Source: Microbacterium sp. cf332
GTDB taxonomy: Bacteria; Actinomycetota; Actinomycetes; Actinomycetales; Microbacteriaceae
Reading direction: 5' to 3'
NCBI RefSeq assembly: GCF_900102175.1
Contig: NZ_FNKN01000001.1
Coordinates: 806,001-870,000, forward strand
DNA: 64,000 bases
Made by a program: the position numbers and the translations under genes. This document shows positions 37,727 to 46,938 of this stretch, piece by piece. How positions within the stretch are numbered: the first letter of the stretch is position 1; every line of letters begins with the position of its first letter. The notes beneath the pieces are model-generated. The model was not told the origin of the DNA and did not search any database. It saw only the letters and a program-made list of their open reading frames with translations.

Positions 37727-39562
37727 ATGAGCGCCGTCCAGTTCGAAGTCCCCGCCGTCGTCCCCGCCGACCCCGACGCGAACATCTCCGATCTCCTCGT
37801 CGACCGGGTGGCCGCCACCCCGTCGCGCGCCCTCTTCTCCGTGCCGCACGACGGCGGATGGCGCGACATCTCGGCGGCCGAGTTCCAACGCGAGGTCACC
37901 GCCCTCGCGAAGGGCTTCGTCGCGGCGGGCGTCGAGCCCGGCGACAAGGTCGCCTTCATCGCGCGAACGACGTACGACTGGACACTCGTCGACTTCGCCC
38001 TGTTCTTCGCGGGGGCCGTCATGGTCCCCGTGTACGAGACGAGCTCGGCGTCACAGATCGCCTGGATCCTCAGCGACTCGGGTGCGACGTTCGCGGTCGC
38101 CGAGACGGCCGAGCACGCGGAGCGCATCGCCGAGATCCGTTCCACCGTCCCGCTCGTCCGCGAGGTCTGGACCATGGGCGCGGGCGACCTCGACCGACTC
38201 CGCTCCGGAGGCGGCGACGTCGCCGACGACGAGATCGAGCGACGCCGCAACCTCGCGGTGGGGTCGGATATCGCGACCCTGATCTACACCTCGGGCTCCA
38301 CCGGACGACCCAAGGGATGCGTGCTGACGCACAGCAACTTCGTCGAGCTGGCGCGCAATTCCGGCGAGGCGCTCAAGGAGGTCGTCAACCACCCGGGCGG
38401 TGCTTCCACCCTGCTGTTCATCACCACCGCGCACGTCTTCGCCCGTTTCATCTCGATCCTCAACGTGCACGCCGGCGTCAAGACCGGTCACCAGCCCGAC
38501 ACCAAGCAGCTGCTGCCCGCGCTCGGCACGTTCCAGCCGACGTTCCTGCTCGCCGTACCGCGGGTCTTCGAGAAGGTCTACAACTCCGCCGAGCAGAAGG
38601 CCGAGGCGGGAGGCAAGGGCAAGATCTTCCGCGCCGCCGCTCAGGTCGCGATCGACCACTCGCGCCTGCAGCAGGAGGGCAAGCGCATCCCCCTGTCGAC
38701 GAAGCTGAAGTTCCGGGTCTTCGACAAGCTCGTGTACGGCAAGCTGCGGGCCGCGATGGGCGGTCGGGTCGTCTATGCCGTCTCCGGGTCGGCACCGCTC
38801 GGACCGCGCCTCGGGCACTTCTTCCACAGCCTCGGAGTCACGATCCTCGAGGGCTACGGCCTCACCGAGACGACCGCCCCCGCGACGGTCAACCTCGCGA
38901 CCAAGGCGAAGATCGGCACGGTGGGGCCGGTCCTGCCCGGCGTCGGTGTCCGGCTCGGTGAGGACGGCGAGGTCGAGGTCCGCGGCATCAACGTCTTCTC
39001 CGAGTACTGGCGCAATCCGGAGGCGACCGATGCCGCCTTCCACGACGGCTGGTTCAAGACGGGCGACATCGGCTCGTTCGACGACGACGGCTTCCTGACC
39101 ATCACCGGCCGTAAGAAGGAGATCATCGTCACCGCGGGTGGCAAGAACGTGGCGCCCGCAGTGCTCGAGGATCCCATCCGCGCGAATCCGATCGTCGGTC
39201 AGGTCGTCGTCGTGGGCGACCAGAAGCCGTTCATCTCGGCGCTCGTGACGCTCGACCCCGAGATGCTGCCGACGTGGCTGTCGAACAACGGGCTCGCCGG
39301 TGACATGCCGCTCGCCGACGCAGCGAAGAGCGACGCGGTCCGCGCCGAGGTGCAGCGCGCGATCGACGAGGCCAACCGCAACGTCTCGCGGGCCGAGTCG
39401 ATCCGCAAGTTCACGATCCTCGACACCGAGTGGACCGAGGCGAGCGGGCACCTGACACCGAAGATGAGCATCAAGCGCAACGTCATCCTGACCGACTTCG
39501 CCGACGCGATCTCCGACATCTACGACGAGCCGGTCAAGACGAGCAACGTCTCGCTCGGCTGA
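37727..39562 (+). CDS. Long-chain fatty acid--CoA ligase (AMP-binding)
   Basis: This 611-residue enzyme activates fatty acids through an acyl-adenylate to acyl-CoA. The ATP loop YTSGSTGRPKG is near 186, then EGYGLTETTAPAT near 383 binds adenylate, WFKTGDIGSFDDDG near 443 and GRKKEIIVTAGGKN near 464 with the C-terminal domain lysine. It resembles the FadD15-type ligases of actinobacteria. It ends at a strong bidirectional hairpin before the convergent deformylase gene. The chain-length preference is not readable. Confidence 0.92.
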   Translation: MSAVQFEVPAVVPADPDANISDLLVDRVAATPSRALFSVPHDGGWRDISAAEFQREVTALAKGFVAAGVEPGDKVAFIARTTYDWTLVDFALFFAGAVMVPVYETSSASQIAWILSDSGATFAVAETAEHAERIAEIRSTVPLVREVWTMGAGDLDRLRSGGGDVADDEIERRRNLAVGSDIATLIYTSGSTGRPKGCVLTHSNFVELARNSGEALKEVVNHPGGASTLLFITTAHVFARFISILNVHAGVKTGHQPDTKQLLPALGTFQPTFLLAVPRVFEKVYNSAEQKAEAGGKGKIFRAAAQVAIDHSRLQQEGKRIPLSTKLKFRVFDKLVYGKLRAAMGGRVVYAVSGSAPLGPRLGHFFHSLGVTILEGYGLTETTAPATVNLATKAKIGTVGPVLPGVGVRLGEDGEVEVRGINVFSEYWRNPEATDAAFHDGWFKTGDIGSFDDDGFLTITGRKKEIIVTAGGKNVAPAVLEDPIRANPIVGQVVVVGDQKPFISALVTLDPEMLPTWLSNNGLAGDMPLADAAKSDAVRAEVQRAIDEANRNVSRAESIRKFTILDTEWTEASGHLTPKMSIKRNVILTDFADAISDIYDEPVKTSNVSLG

Positions 39563-39575
39563 CGGCAGCGACGGG

Positions 39576-39610
39576 GAGGGGCCTGTCCGACACCTCCGGA
39601 CAGGCCCCTC
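39576..39610. terminator. Bidirectional terminator between acyl-CoA ligase and def
   Basis: A perfect 14-bp GC-rich stem (39576-39589 with 39597-39610), a 7-nt loop, and TTCGTCGTT after it on the plus strand. It lies between convergent stops. Confidence 0.8.
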
Positions 39611-39625
39611 TTCGTCGTTCGACGC

Positions 39626-40117
39626 TCAGAACCAGGAAGACTCGCGGACCTCGCGCATCGCGACCCGTCGCTCGGCGGGCGACAGCCGATCGAGGTAGAG
39701 GATGCCGTCGAGGTGGTCGCACTCGTGCTGCAGCGCCTGCGCCATCAGCCCGTCACCTTCGAGCTCGATCTGCTCACCGGCGAGATTCATGCCGACCGCG
39801 CGGGCATAGGGGTGGCGAAGGGTGTCGTGCCACAGGTCGGGCACCGACAGGCATCCTTCGCCGATGAGCGACGGCTCGCCCGAGACCTCGACGAGTCGCG
39901 GATTGAGGATGTACCCGATCACACCGTCGACGTTGTAGCTGAAAGCGCGCAGCCCGACGCCGATCTGAGGTGCGGCGACGCCGGCACGACCGGGAAGCTC
40001 GACCGTGTCGACGAGATCGCGCACGAGCGACCGCACGCCGTCGTCGATCGTCTCGATCGGCGCAGCGGCGGATTTCAGGACGGGGTCGCCGAAGAACCGG
40101 ATCGGTCGGACCGCCAT
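39626..40117 (-). CDS. def: Peptide deformylase
   Basis: The 163-residue metalloenzyme removes the formyl group from the N-terminal methionine of new proteins. All three motifs are intact: GVAAPQIG at 46-53, EGCLSVP at 87-93 (metal Cys 89) and QHECDHLDG at 130-138 (His ligands and catalytic Glu). The ATG at 40117 lies 1 nt after the stop of the MinD-like gene, so the two are probably co-transcribed. An upstream start in frame is not supported. Confidence 0.95.
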   Translation of the reverse strand: MAVRPIRFFGDPVLKSAAAPIETIDDGVRSLVRDLVDTVELPGRAGVAAPQIGVGLRAFSYNVDGVIGYILNPRLVEVSGEPSLIGEGCLSVPDLWHDTLRHPYARAVGMNLAGEQIELEGDGLMAQALQHECDHLDGILYLDRLSPAERRVAMREVRESSWF

Positions 40118-40118
40118 G

Positions 40119-41855
40119 TCAGGCCGCCGCGCCCGTCCGCAGCCCCTCGATGACGCTCGCGGCGAGCTTGCGCGCCGCCTCTCGCGTCGCCGGGTCGAGG
40201 TCACGGAACGTCACTGCACTGCCCGCTGCCAGGTGCGGGTCGTACGGGATGCGGAGCACCGAGCGCACGCGGGTGGAGAAGTGGGTCTCGAGCTCCTCGG
40301 CGCGCACCATGGGCGTGCCCGGACGCGACGTGTTGAGCACCACGATCGCGTTCTTGACCGCGTCGGAGAACCCGTTCGACTCGAGCCACGTGAGCGTCTC
40401 GGACGCGAGCCGGGCCTCGTCCACCGACAGCCCCGCGACCACGACGATCTGATCGGACAGCCCGAGGGTGGCCCCCATGACGGAGTGCACGATCCCGGTT
40501 CCGGTGTCGGTGAGGACGATCGAGTAGTAGTGGGCCGCGACGGCGGCCACGTCCTCGTAGTCGTGATCGCTGAACGCCTCGGACACGTGCGGATCGGTGT
40601 CGGAGGCGAGCACGTCGAGTCGGGTCTCGTCGCGCGCGACGATCGCAGACAGATCGTTGAATCCGACCACCTGGCCGCGCGTCCGAGCCAGGTCGCGCAC
40701 CGTCTTGCCGCTCGTGCGCCCGATGCGATCAGCGAGCGTGCCGCGATCCGGGTTCGCATCGATGGCGATCACCCGGTCGTCCCGGGCATCGGCGAGAGCC
40801 ATACCCAGCAGCGTCGTCACGGTCGTCTTGCCCACGCCGCCCTTTCGCGAGAGCACGGGGACGAACTTGGCCCCGCCCACGAGGGGCGCCGAGATCCGGC
40901 GGTCGAGCTCTTTACGCGCTCGCGCACGCTTGCCGTCGCCGAGGTTGATGCGGTGGCCGGAGACGGTGTACACGAGGCGCTGCCAGCGCCCCTCCGGTTC
41001 GGCCCGGACGACCTGCGACGGGTCGAGGAGGCGGTCCGCAGTGAGCAGGTCGGCCGACTCGCGGCCGGGCTCGAGATCGCCGATACGCCGTGACTGCAGG
41101 ACGGGCTCGGCCGAACGGGGCACCTGCACCCGCTCGGCGGCATGTCGCACCTGCTCCGCGACCTGGTGGGCCTGGCGGCGTGTGGTGGGGATCGTGCCGG
41201 TGATGGGTGTCGAGGTGGGGACGACGGTCGCGACGACCACCTCACCCCCGACCTCGTTCGCGGGTTCGCCGGCTGCGTCGGCCGGCGCGGGAGCCGACGG
41301 GTCCGTGCCCGGCTCGACACCGGCACCATCGTCGACGTGGGCGTCGTCCTCGAGCGTTGCGACGACGATCACCTCGGACGCGTCGTCGTCCGACCCGACC
41401 GCCGTTGGCTCGTCCGCCGTGGCCCCGTCGGGATCGTCGCTCTCGACGGCACCCGCCGGTTCCGCGTCATTGGCGGAGGACCCGGCGTCCACGTCCACAT
41501 CGTCGGCGTCCTGCTCCGGGTCGGCCTCGTCGGCCGCGACATCCGTCCGATCGTCGACGTCGACGTCGACATCGCCCGCATCCTCAGCCGCGTCGCCACG
41601 TCCGTCCTCGCCCTCGACGTCGTTCACCGGCTCGGGCGCGATGCCGAGCGGGATGTCACCGGTCGCGAGCTGATCGTCCACGACCTCGCCGTCGATGACG
41701 TCGTCGTCATCGAGGTCGTCGTCTGCGACGGGGATGGTGACGTCGACCTGGGCCGTACCGCCGATGATCCCGATGGCCGTCGTGTGAATGCTCTCACTGT
41801 CGGCGAGGACCGCGGGATCGGTCTCGTCGGGCTGATTCTCGTTGCGCTCAGGCAT
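40119..41855 (-). CDS. MinD/ParA-like ATPase with a long acidic N-terminal region
   Basis: The 578-residue protein has two parts. About 1-230 is very rich in Asp, Glu, Ala and Val with no clear fold. The C-terminal third (about 320-578) is a SIMIBI ATPase with a deviant Walker A, RKGGVGKTT at 337-345, a switch region VLTDTGTGIVHS near 447 and SDQIVVVAGLSVDEARL near 467. About 270-320 carries the basic stretch GDGKRARARKELDRR. Relatives in actinobacteria are of unknown function; septum-site, partition or secretion roles are all possible. No ParB or MinC lies nearby, and def is directly downstream. Confidence 0.8.
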   Translation of the reverse strand: MPERNENQPDETDPAVLADSESIHTTAIGIIGGTAQVDVTIPVADDDLDDDDVIDGEVVDDQLATGDIPLGIAPEPVNDVEGEDGRGDAAEDAGDVDVDVDDRTDVAADEADPEQDADDVDVDAGSSANDAEPAGAVESDDPDGATADEPTAVGSDDDASEVIVVATLEDDAHVDDGAGVEPGTDPSAPAPADAAGEPANEVGGEVVVATVVPTSTPITGTIPTTRRQAHQVAEQVRHAAERVQVPRSAEPVLQSRRIGDLEPGRESADLLTADRLLDPSQVVRAEPEGRWQRLVYTVSGHRINLGDGKRARARKELDRRISAPLVGGAKFVPVLSRKGGVGKTTVTTLLGMALADARDDRVIAIDANPDRGTLADRIGRTSGKTVRDLARTRGQVVGFNDLSAIVARDETRLDVLASDTDPHVSEAFSDHDYEDVAAVAAHYYSIVLTDTGTGIVHSVMGATLGLSDQIVVVAGLSVDEARLASETLTWLESNGFSDAVKNAIVVLNTSRPGTPMVRAEELETHFSTRVRSVLRIPYDPHLAAGSAVTFRDLDPATREAARKLAASVIEGLRTGAAA

Positions 41856-41902
41856 GTTGTGCTGCGTCCACTCCAGGGTCTCGAGCTCGCGCCCGACCCC
41901 TT

Positions 41903-41908
41903 AGGCTA
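41903..41908 (-). promoter_or_regulatory. -10 box of the MinD-like gene overlapping the pyc stop codon
   Basis: TAGCCT on the minus strand; its TAG is the pyruvate carboxylase stop. About 45 nt lie between it and the ATG at 41855. Confidence 0.35.
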
Positions 41909-44900
41909 CTCGCCGGGCCGCACGACGACCAAAAGATCTCCGGCTTCGACGGGCCCGGTGGCGCTGACGACGAGCCGATCCACGGTGCCCGAGACAGGCG
42001 CGGTGATGGCGGCCTCCATCTTCATCGCCTCGATCGACGCGACCGGAGCGCCCGCGGCGACGGTGTCGCCGACACTGACCTTGAGGGTCACGACACCGGA
42101 GAACGGCGCCGCCACCTGACCTGGCACGGAGGTGTCGGCCTTCTCCGCCTGACGTGCCTCGACATCGATCGAGCGGTCACGCACGAACACCGGACGCAGC
42201 TGCCCGTTCAGCGTGGCCATGACCGTCCGCATGCCCTTCTCGTCCGCCTCGCCGATAGCCTCGAGACCGACGTACAGCTGCACGCCCCGCTCGATCTCGA
42301 CGACATGCTCGGCGCCCGGAACGAGGCCGTAGAGGTAATCGGCCGTATCGAGCACGCTCAGGTCGCCGTACGTCTCGCGGACGCGGTCGTACTCCTGCGT
42401 CGGCGCGGGGAACAGCAGCGCGTTGAGGGTGCGTCGCCGTGTCTCCGAGTCGGATTCGAGCGCATCGGCCTGAGCCGCGGAGAGGTCAGCGACCCCGGGC
42501 CGCACGGTGCGCCCCGCGAGCACCTTCGACCGGAACGGCTCGGGCCAACCGCCCGGCAGGTCGCCGAGCTCGCCGGCCATGAAACCGACCACCGAGTCCG
42601 GGATGTCGAAGGCGCCCGGGTCTGCCGCGAACGCGGCGGGATCCGCTTTGACGGCCGCGAGGTGCAGGGCGAGGTCGCCTACGACCTTCGACGACGGCGT
42701 GACCTTCGGCACCCGGCCGAGGATGTCGTTTGCGGCGGCGTACATGTCCTCGATGAGCTCGAAATCGTGTGCGAGTCCCAGTGCGATGGCCTGCTGCCGC
42801 AGGTTCGAGAGCTGACCGCCCGGGATCTCGTGCCGGTACACGCGACCGGTGGGACCGGGCAGGCCCGACTCGAACGGCCGGTACAGGTGACGCACCGACT
42901 CCCAGTAGGGCTCGAGATCCGACACCGCGTCGAGGTCGAGCCCGGTGTCGCGCTCGGTGTGCGCGAGGGCTGCCACGAGCGCCGAGAGCGAGGGCTGGCT
43001 CGTCGTCCCCGCCATCGGTGCCGAGGCCGCGTCGACCGCGTCCGCCCCCGCCGCGCTCGCTGCGAGGAGCGTCGCGAGCTGGCCGCCCGCGGTGTCGTGG
43101 GTGTGCACGTGCACGGGGACGTCGAAGCGATCGCGCAGCGCCGACACCAGCCGTGAGGCGGCGGCGGGCCGCAGGAGACCCGCCATGTCCTTGATGGCGA
43201 GAACGTGAGCCCCGGCGCCGACGATCTCGTCCGCGAGACGGAGGTAGTAGTCGAGGGTGTACAGGTCTTCGCGCGGGTCCAGCAGATCGCCCGTGTAGCA
43301 GACCGCGACCTCGGCGACCGCCGACCCCGTTTCGAGCACCGCGTCGATCGCGGGGCGCATCTGCGCCACGTCGTTGAGGGCATCGAAGATGCGGAATATG
43401 TCGACGCCCGAGGCGGCGGCCTCGCGCACGAACGCCGTCGTCACCGCTGTGGGGTAGGGCGTGTAGCCCACGGTGTTTCGCCCTCGCAGCAGCATCTGCA
43501 GCGCGATGTTCGGCAGCGCGGTACGCAGCTTGTCGAGCCGTTCCCAGGGGTCCTCCCCGAGGAAGCGCAGCGCGACGTCGTAGGTCGCCCCTCCCCAGGC
43601 CTCGACCGACAGCAGCTGCGGGGTCAGCCGGGCGACGGCCGGCGCGACGGCGACGAGATCCTTCGTCCGCACGCGCGTCGCGAGCAGCGACTGATGCGCG
43701 TCACGGAAGGTCGTCTCGGTCACCGCCAGCGCTGTCTGCGCCCGGAGCTCTGCGGCGAAACCTGACGGCCCGAGCTCGCGCAGACGCTGGCGCGATCCGG
43801 CGACCGGGACCGCCGCCGGGTCGAGGCGGGGCAGCTTGGCACGCGGTTCGACGGAGGTCGGGGCGGAGCCGTGCGGCCGATTGACCGTCGTCTCGGCGAG
43901 CCAGCCCAGGATCTTCGATCCGCGGTCCTTCGAGGTGCGCCCCTCGAGCAGCTGCGGCCGCTCGTCGATGAACGCCGTGCTGAGGTCGCCGCGCGCGAAC
44001 GAGGGATCGTCGAGCACCTGCTGAAGGAACGGGATGTTCGTCGAGACGCCGCGGATCCGGAACTCGGCGAGGGCGCGACGCGAGCGCACGACGGCTGCTC
44101 CGAAGTCGCGGCCGCGGCAGGTGAGCTTGGCGAGCATCGAGTCGAAGTGCGGGCTCACCTGCGAGCCGGCCGCCGTCGTGCCGCCGTCGAGACGGATACC
44201 GGCGCCACCCGGCGAACGGTAGGTCGTGATCTTGCCGGTGTCGGGACGGAATCCCTGTGCCGGGTCCTCGGTCGTGATGCGGCACTGGAGGGCCGCTCCG
44301 CGCAGCTGGATGCGGTCCTGCGTGAGTCCGAGATCGGCGAGCGTCTCCCCCGCGGCGATGCGCATCTGAGACTGCACGAGATCGACGTCCGTCACCTCCT
44401 CGGTGACGGTGTGCTCGACCTGGATGCGCGGGTTCATCTCGATGAAGACGACCTCGCCCGTTCGCGGCCCGGCGGTCTCGAGCAGGAACTCCACGGTTCC
44501 GGCGTTCACGTATCCGATCGAGGTCGCGAACGCGATCGCGTGGCGGTGCAGCGCCGTGCGGGTCTCCTCGTCCAGGTTCGGGGCGGGGGCGATCTCGATG
44601 ACCTTCTGATGACGTCGCTGCACGGAGCAGTCGCGCTCGAAGAGGTGCACCGTCTCGCCCGTCGCATCGGCGAGGACCTGCACTTCGACGTGGCGCGGTC
44701 GCTGCACGGCCTGCTCGAGGAAGACGCGGGCATCACCGAAGGCGCTGCCCGCTTCGCGCATCGCCTCCGACAGCGCCGGTGCGAGCTCGTCGAGGGTCGC
44801 CACGCGTCTCATACCGCGCCCACCGCCGCCGGCGACCGCCTTCACGAAGATCGGGAACCCGATGTCGCCCGCCTGGGCGATGAGCGCATCGATGTCGTCC

Positions 44901-45313
44901 GAGGCCTCCGTCGACCGCAGGACGGGCACGCCCGCCGCGACCGCGTGGCCCTTCGCCGTCACCTTGTTGCCCGCCATCTCGAGCACATCCGACGAGGGCC
45001 CGATGAATGCGATGCCCTCGGCCGCGGCTCGCGCCGCGAGCTCGGGGTTCTCCGAGAGGAAGCCGTAGCCGGGGTAGATCGCGTCGGCGCCGCTCTCGCG
45101 CGCAACGCGGATGATCTCCTCGACGTCGAGATAGGCACGCACCGGGTGGCCCGGGACACCGATCTCGTACGCCTCATCGGCCTTCAGCCGGTGCAACGAG
45201 TACCGATCCTCGTGCGGGTAGACGGCGACCGTCCTCGCCCCCAGCTCGAACGCGGCTCGAAAGGCGCGGATGGCGATCTCTCCGCGATTCGCGACAAGGA
45301 TCTTCCGGAACAT
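41906..45313 (-). CDS. pyc: Pyruvate carboxylase
   Basis: This 1135-residue biotin enzyme carboxylates pyruvate to oxaloacetate, refilling the TCA cycle. Domains in order: biotin carboxylase (about 1-450; FRKILVANRGEIAIRA, KAVAGGGGRGMR, FIEMNPRIQVEHTVTEEVT), carboxyltransferase (about 510-790; FRDAHQSLLATRVRTKDL, and VHVHTHDTAGGQL with metal His), a conserved PYC/OADA region, and the biotin carrier domain with EAMKMEA, biotin on Lys 1098. The frame continues open upstream, but the ATG at 45313 has GAGGTGAG before it and begins the family sequence. It is monocistronic by context. Confidence 0.96.
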   Translation of the reverse strand: MFRKILVANRGEIAIRAFRAAFELGARTVAVYPHEDRYSLHRLKADEAYEIGVPGHPVRAYLDVEEIIRVARESGADAIYPGYGFLSENPELAARAAAEGIAFIGPSSDVLEMAGNKVTAKGHAVAAGVPVLRSTEASDDIDALIAQAGDIGFPIFVKAVAGGGGRGMRRVATLDELAPALSEAMREAGSAFGDARVFLEQAVQRPRHVEVQVLADATGETVHLFERDCSVQRRHQKVIEIAPAPNLDEETRTALHRHAIAFATSIGYVNAGTVEFLLETAGPRTGEVVFIEMNPRIQVEHTVTEEVTDVDLVQSQMRIAAGETLADLGLTQDRIQLRGAALQCRITTEDPAQGFRPDTGKITTYRSPGGAGIRLDGGTTAAGSQVSPHFDSMLAKLTCRGRDFGAAVVRSRRALAEFRIRGVSTNIPFLQQVLDDPSFARGDLSTAFIDERPQLLEGRTSKDRGSKILGWLAETTVNRPHGSAPTSVEPRAKLPRLDPAAVPVAGSRQRLRELGPSGFAAELRAQTALAVTETTFRDAHQSLLATRVRTKDLVAVAPAVARLTPQLLSVEAWGGATYDVALRFLGEDPWERLDKLRTALPNIALQMLLRGRNTVGYTPYPTAVTTAFVREAAASGVDIFRIFDALNDVAQMRPAIDAVLETGSAVAEVAVCYTGDLLDPREDLYTLDYYLRLADEIVGAGAHVLAIKDMAGLLRPAAASRLVSALRDRFDVPVHVHTHDTAGGQLATLLAASAAGADAVDAASAPMAGTTSQPSLSALVAALAHTERDTGLDLDAVSDLEPYWESVRHLYRPFESGLPGPTGRVYRHEIPGGQLSNLRQQAIALGLAHDFELIEDMYAAANDILGRVPKVTPSSKVVGDLALHLAAVKADPAAFAADPGAFDIPDSVVGFMAGELGDLPGGWPEPFRSKVLAGRTVRPGVADLSAAQADALESDSETRRRTLNALLFPAPTQEYDRVRETYGDLSVLDTADYLYGLVPGAEHVVEIERGVQLYVGLEAIGEADEKGMRTVMATLNGQLRPVFVRDRSIDVEARQAEKADTSVPGQVAAPFSGVVTLKVSVGDTVAAGAPVASIEAMKMEAAITAPVSGTVDRLVVSATGPVEAGDLLVVVRPGE

Positions 45314-45403
45314 GCTCACCTCGATGGAGTGAGTCGGGCGGCCAGAGCACCGCTCGAGGGCTCGAATACCCTCACAGCCTAGGGGACGGTAACGTAGAGC
45401 CTC
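45314..45403. promoter_or_regulatory. Divergent promoter region of pyc and the ParA gene
   Basis: The minus strand shows TAGGCT at 45376-45381 for pyc (leader about 60 nt). The plus strand shows TAACGT at 45390-45395, 8 nt before the ParA GTG at 45404. No clear -35 boxes were found. Confidence 0.4.
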
Positions 45404-46225
45404 GTGCACGTACTTTCCGTCAGCTCGCTCAAGGGCGGGGTCGGCAAGACGACGGTCACCCTGGGGCTCGCATCCGCCGCGTTCGCCCGCGGAGTCCGGA
45501 CGTTGGTCGTCGATCTCGATCCGCAGTCCGACGTGTCGACGGGGATGGACATCCAAGTCGCCGGCCGTCTCAACGTCGCGGACGTCCTCGCCAATCCGAA
45601 GGAGAAGGTGGTCCGACAGGCCATCACCTCGAGCGGCTGGGCCAAGGTGCATCCCGGCACCATCGATGTGCTCATCGGCAGCCCGTCGGCCATCAACTTC
45701 GACGGACCGCATCCCAGCGTGCGCGATGTCTGGAAGCTCGAGGAGGCGCTCGCCACGATCGAGGCCGACTACGACCTCGTCCTGATCGACTGTGCACCGT
45801 CGCTCAACGCGCTCACCCGTACCGCGTGGGCCGCGAGCGACCGGGTCATCGTGGTCACCGAGCCCGGACTGTTCTCCGTCGCCGCCGCGGACCGCGCGCT
45901 GCGCGCCATCGAGGAGATCCGTCGCGGCCTCTCTCCCCGGCTGCAGCCGCTCGGCATCGTCGTCAACCGGGTGCGGCCGCAGTCGATCGAGCACCAGTTC
46001 CGCATCAAGGAGCTCCGCGACATGTTCGGCCCCCTCGTGCTCGCCCCCCAGCTGCCGGAGCGCACGTCGCTGCAGCAGGCGCAAGGCGCAGCGAAGCCCC
46101 TGCACATCTGGCCCGGAGACTCGGCCCAGGAGCTCGCGTCCGATTTCGACGCGCTCCTTGACCGGGTGCTGCGCACGGGGCGCATTCCCGTCGCCGGCGA
46201 GGCGCCCGCGGCCGCCCAGGGCTGA
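45404..46225 (+). CDS. ParA family ATPase
   Basis: This 273-residue protein has a deviant Walker A, SSLKGGVGKTTVTLGLASA, at about 7-25, a Walker A-prime region VVDLDPQSDVSTGMDI near 40, and VLIDCAPSLNALTRTAW near 125. These mark the ParA/Soj family that positions DNA or protein cargo. There is no ParB gene adjacent and no parS-like palindrome was noticed, so it may act on another cargo, as orphan ParA proteins do in actinobacteria. It converges on the MerR gene, with a hairpin in between. Confidence 0.85.
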   Translation: MHVLSVSSLKGGVGKTTVTLGLASAAFARGVRTLVVDLDPQSDVSTGMDIQVAGRLNVADVLANPKEKVVRQAITSSGWAKVHPGTIDVLIGSPSAINFDGPHPSVRDVWKLEEALATIEADYDLVLIDCAPSLNALTRTAWAASDRVIVVTEPGLFSVAAADRALRAIEEIRRGLSPRLQPLGIVVNRVRPQSIEHQFRIKELRDMFGPLVLAPQLPERTSLQQAQGAAKPLHIWPGDSAQELASDFDALLDRVLRTGRIPVAGEAPAAAQG

Positions 46226-46242
46226 TCCCGCAACTCACGACG

Positions 46243-46274
46243 AAACCCCGGCCGCCTCAGGGCGCGCCGGGGTT
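46243..46274. terminator. Hairpin between convergent ParA and MerR genes
   Basis: A 9-bp stem AACCCCGGC with GCCGGGGTT (46244-46252 and 46266-46274), 13-nt loop; no strong T-run. Confidence 0.6.
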
Positions 46275-46292
46275 CGTGCGTTCGAGGGCGTG

Positions 46293-46838
46293 TCAGGCGC
46301 TGCGGACCGAGCGCCGGGCGGCGAGCTCGTCCACGGGGTCGGGCGACTGGGGGTCGAACTCCACGAGCGTCGACTCCACCTCGCGAAGGACCTTCCCCAC
46401 GGCGATGCCGAACACGCCCTGCCCACGGCTGACCAGGTCGATGACCTCGTCGTTCGAGGTGCAGAGATAGACCGAGGCGCCGTCGCTCATCAGCGTGGTG
46501 CCGGCGAGGTCGCGGATACCCGCGGCCCGGAGCTGGTCGACGGCCACCCGGATCTGCTGCAGTGAGATCCCGGTGTCGAGCAGCCGCTTGACGAGCTTCA
46601 GCACCAGGATGTCGCGGAAGCCGTACAGCCGCTGCGAACCCGACCCGCTGGCGCCACGGACGGTCGGGACGACCAGTTCGGTGCGCGCCCAGTAGTCGAG
46701 CTGGCGGTAGGTGATGCCGGCGGCACGGGCCGCCTGAGCGCCGCGATAGCCGACCTCGTCGTCCATCTGCGGAAGGCCGTCGGTGAACAGCAGGTCGGTC
46801 GTGAACCGCATCTCGCCGAGCGAATCATGCGCGGTCAT
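46293..46838 (-). CDS. MerR family transcriptional regulator (Rv1830 type)
   Basis: The 181-residue protein has an N-terminal winged helix (YRGAQAARAAGITYRQLDYW, then SGSGSQRLYGFRDILVLKLV) and a helical effector or dimer region. It matches the Rv1830-like regulators that lie with garA and ftsR in actinobacteria, and C-terminal EFDPQSPDPVDELAARR is typical of them. The target genes are not known from this sequence. The ATG at 46838 has AGGAGGA 8 nt upstream; a 100-bp gap separates it from ftsR, so it may have its own promoter. Confidence 0.87.
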   Translation of the reverse strand: MTAHDSLGEMRFTTDLLFTDGLPQMDDEVGYRGAQAARAAGITYRQLDYWARTELVVPTVRGASGSGSQRLYGFRDILVLKLVKRLLDTGISLQQIRVAVDQLRAAGIRDLAGTTLMSDGASVYLCTSNDEVIDLVSRGQGVFGIAVGKVLREVESTLVEFDPQSPDPVDELAARRSVRSA

Positions 46839-46938
46839 CTGGTCCTCCTGCCGGACGGTCGGGTTGCTTCAACGCTAGATGAGGGATGCCGTCGCGGCAA
46901 CGACATCCGCTCCGATCCCGCGGCGTGTCGCGTGACGC

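Noticed and set aside
43871..45382. Plus-strand open frame inside pyc
   Set aside because: It is a reverse-frame product of the GC-rich pyc gene; all catalytic motifs lie on the minus strand.
45404..46225. A chromosomal parAB partition locus
   Set aside because: ParA-type, but there is no adjacent parB and no parS-like sequence (TGTTTCACGTGAAACA type) was seen.
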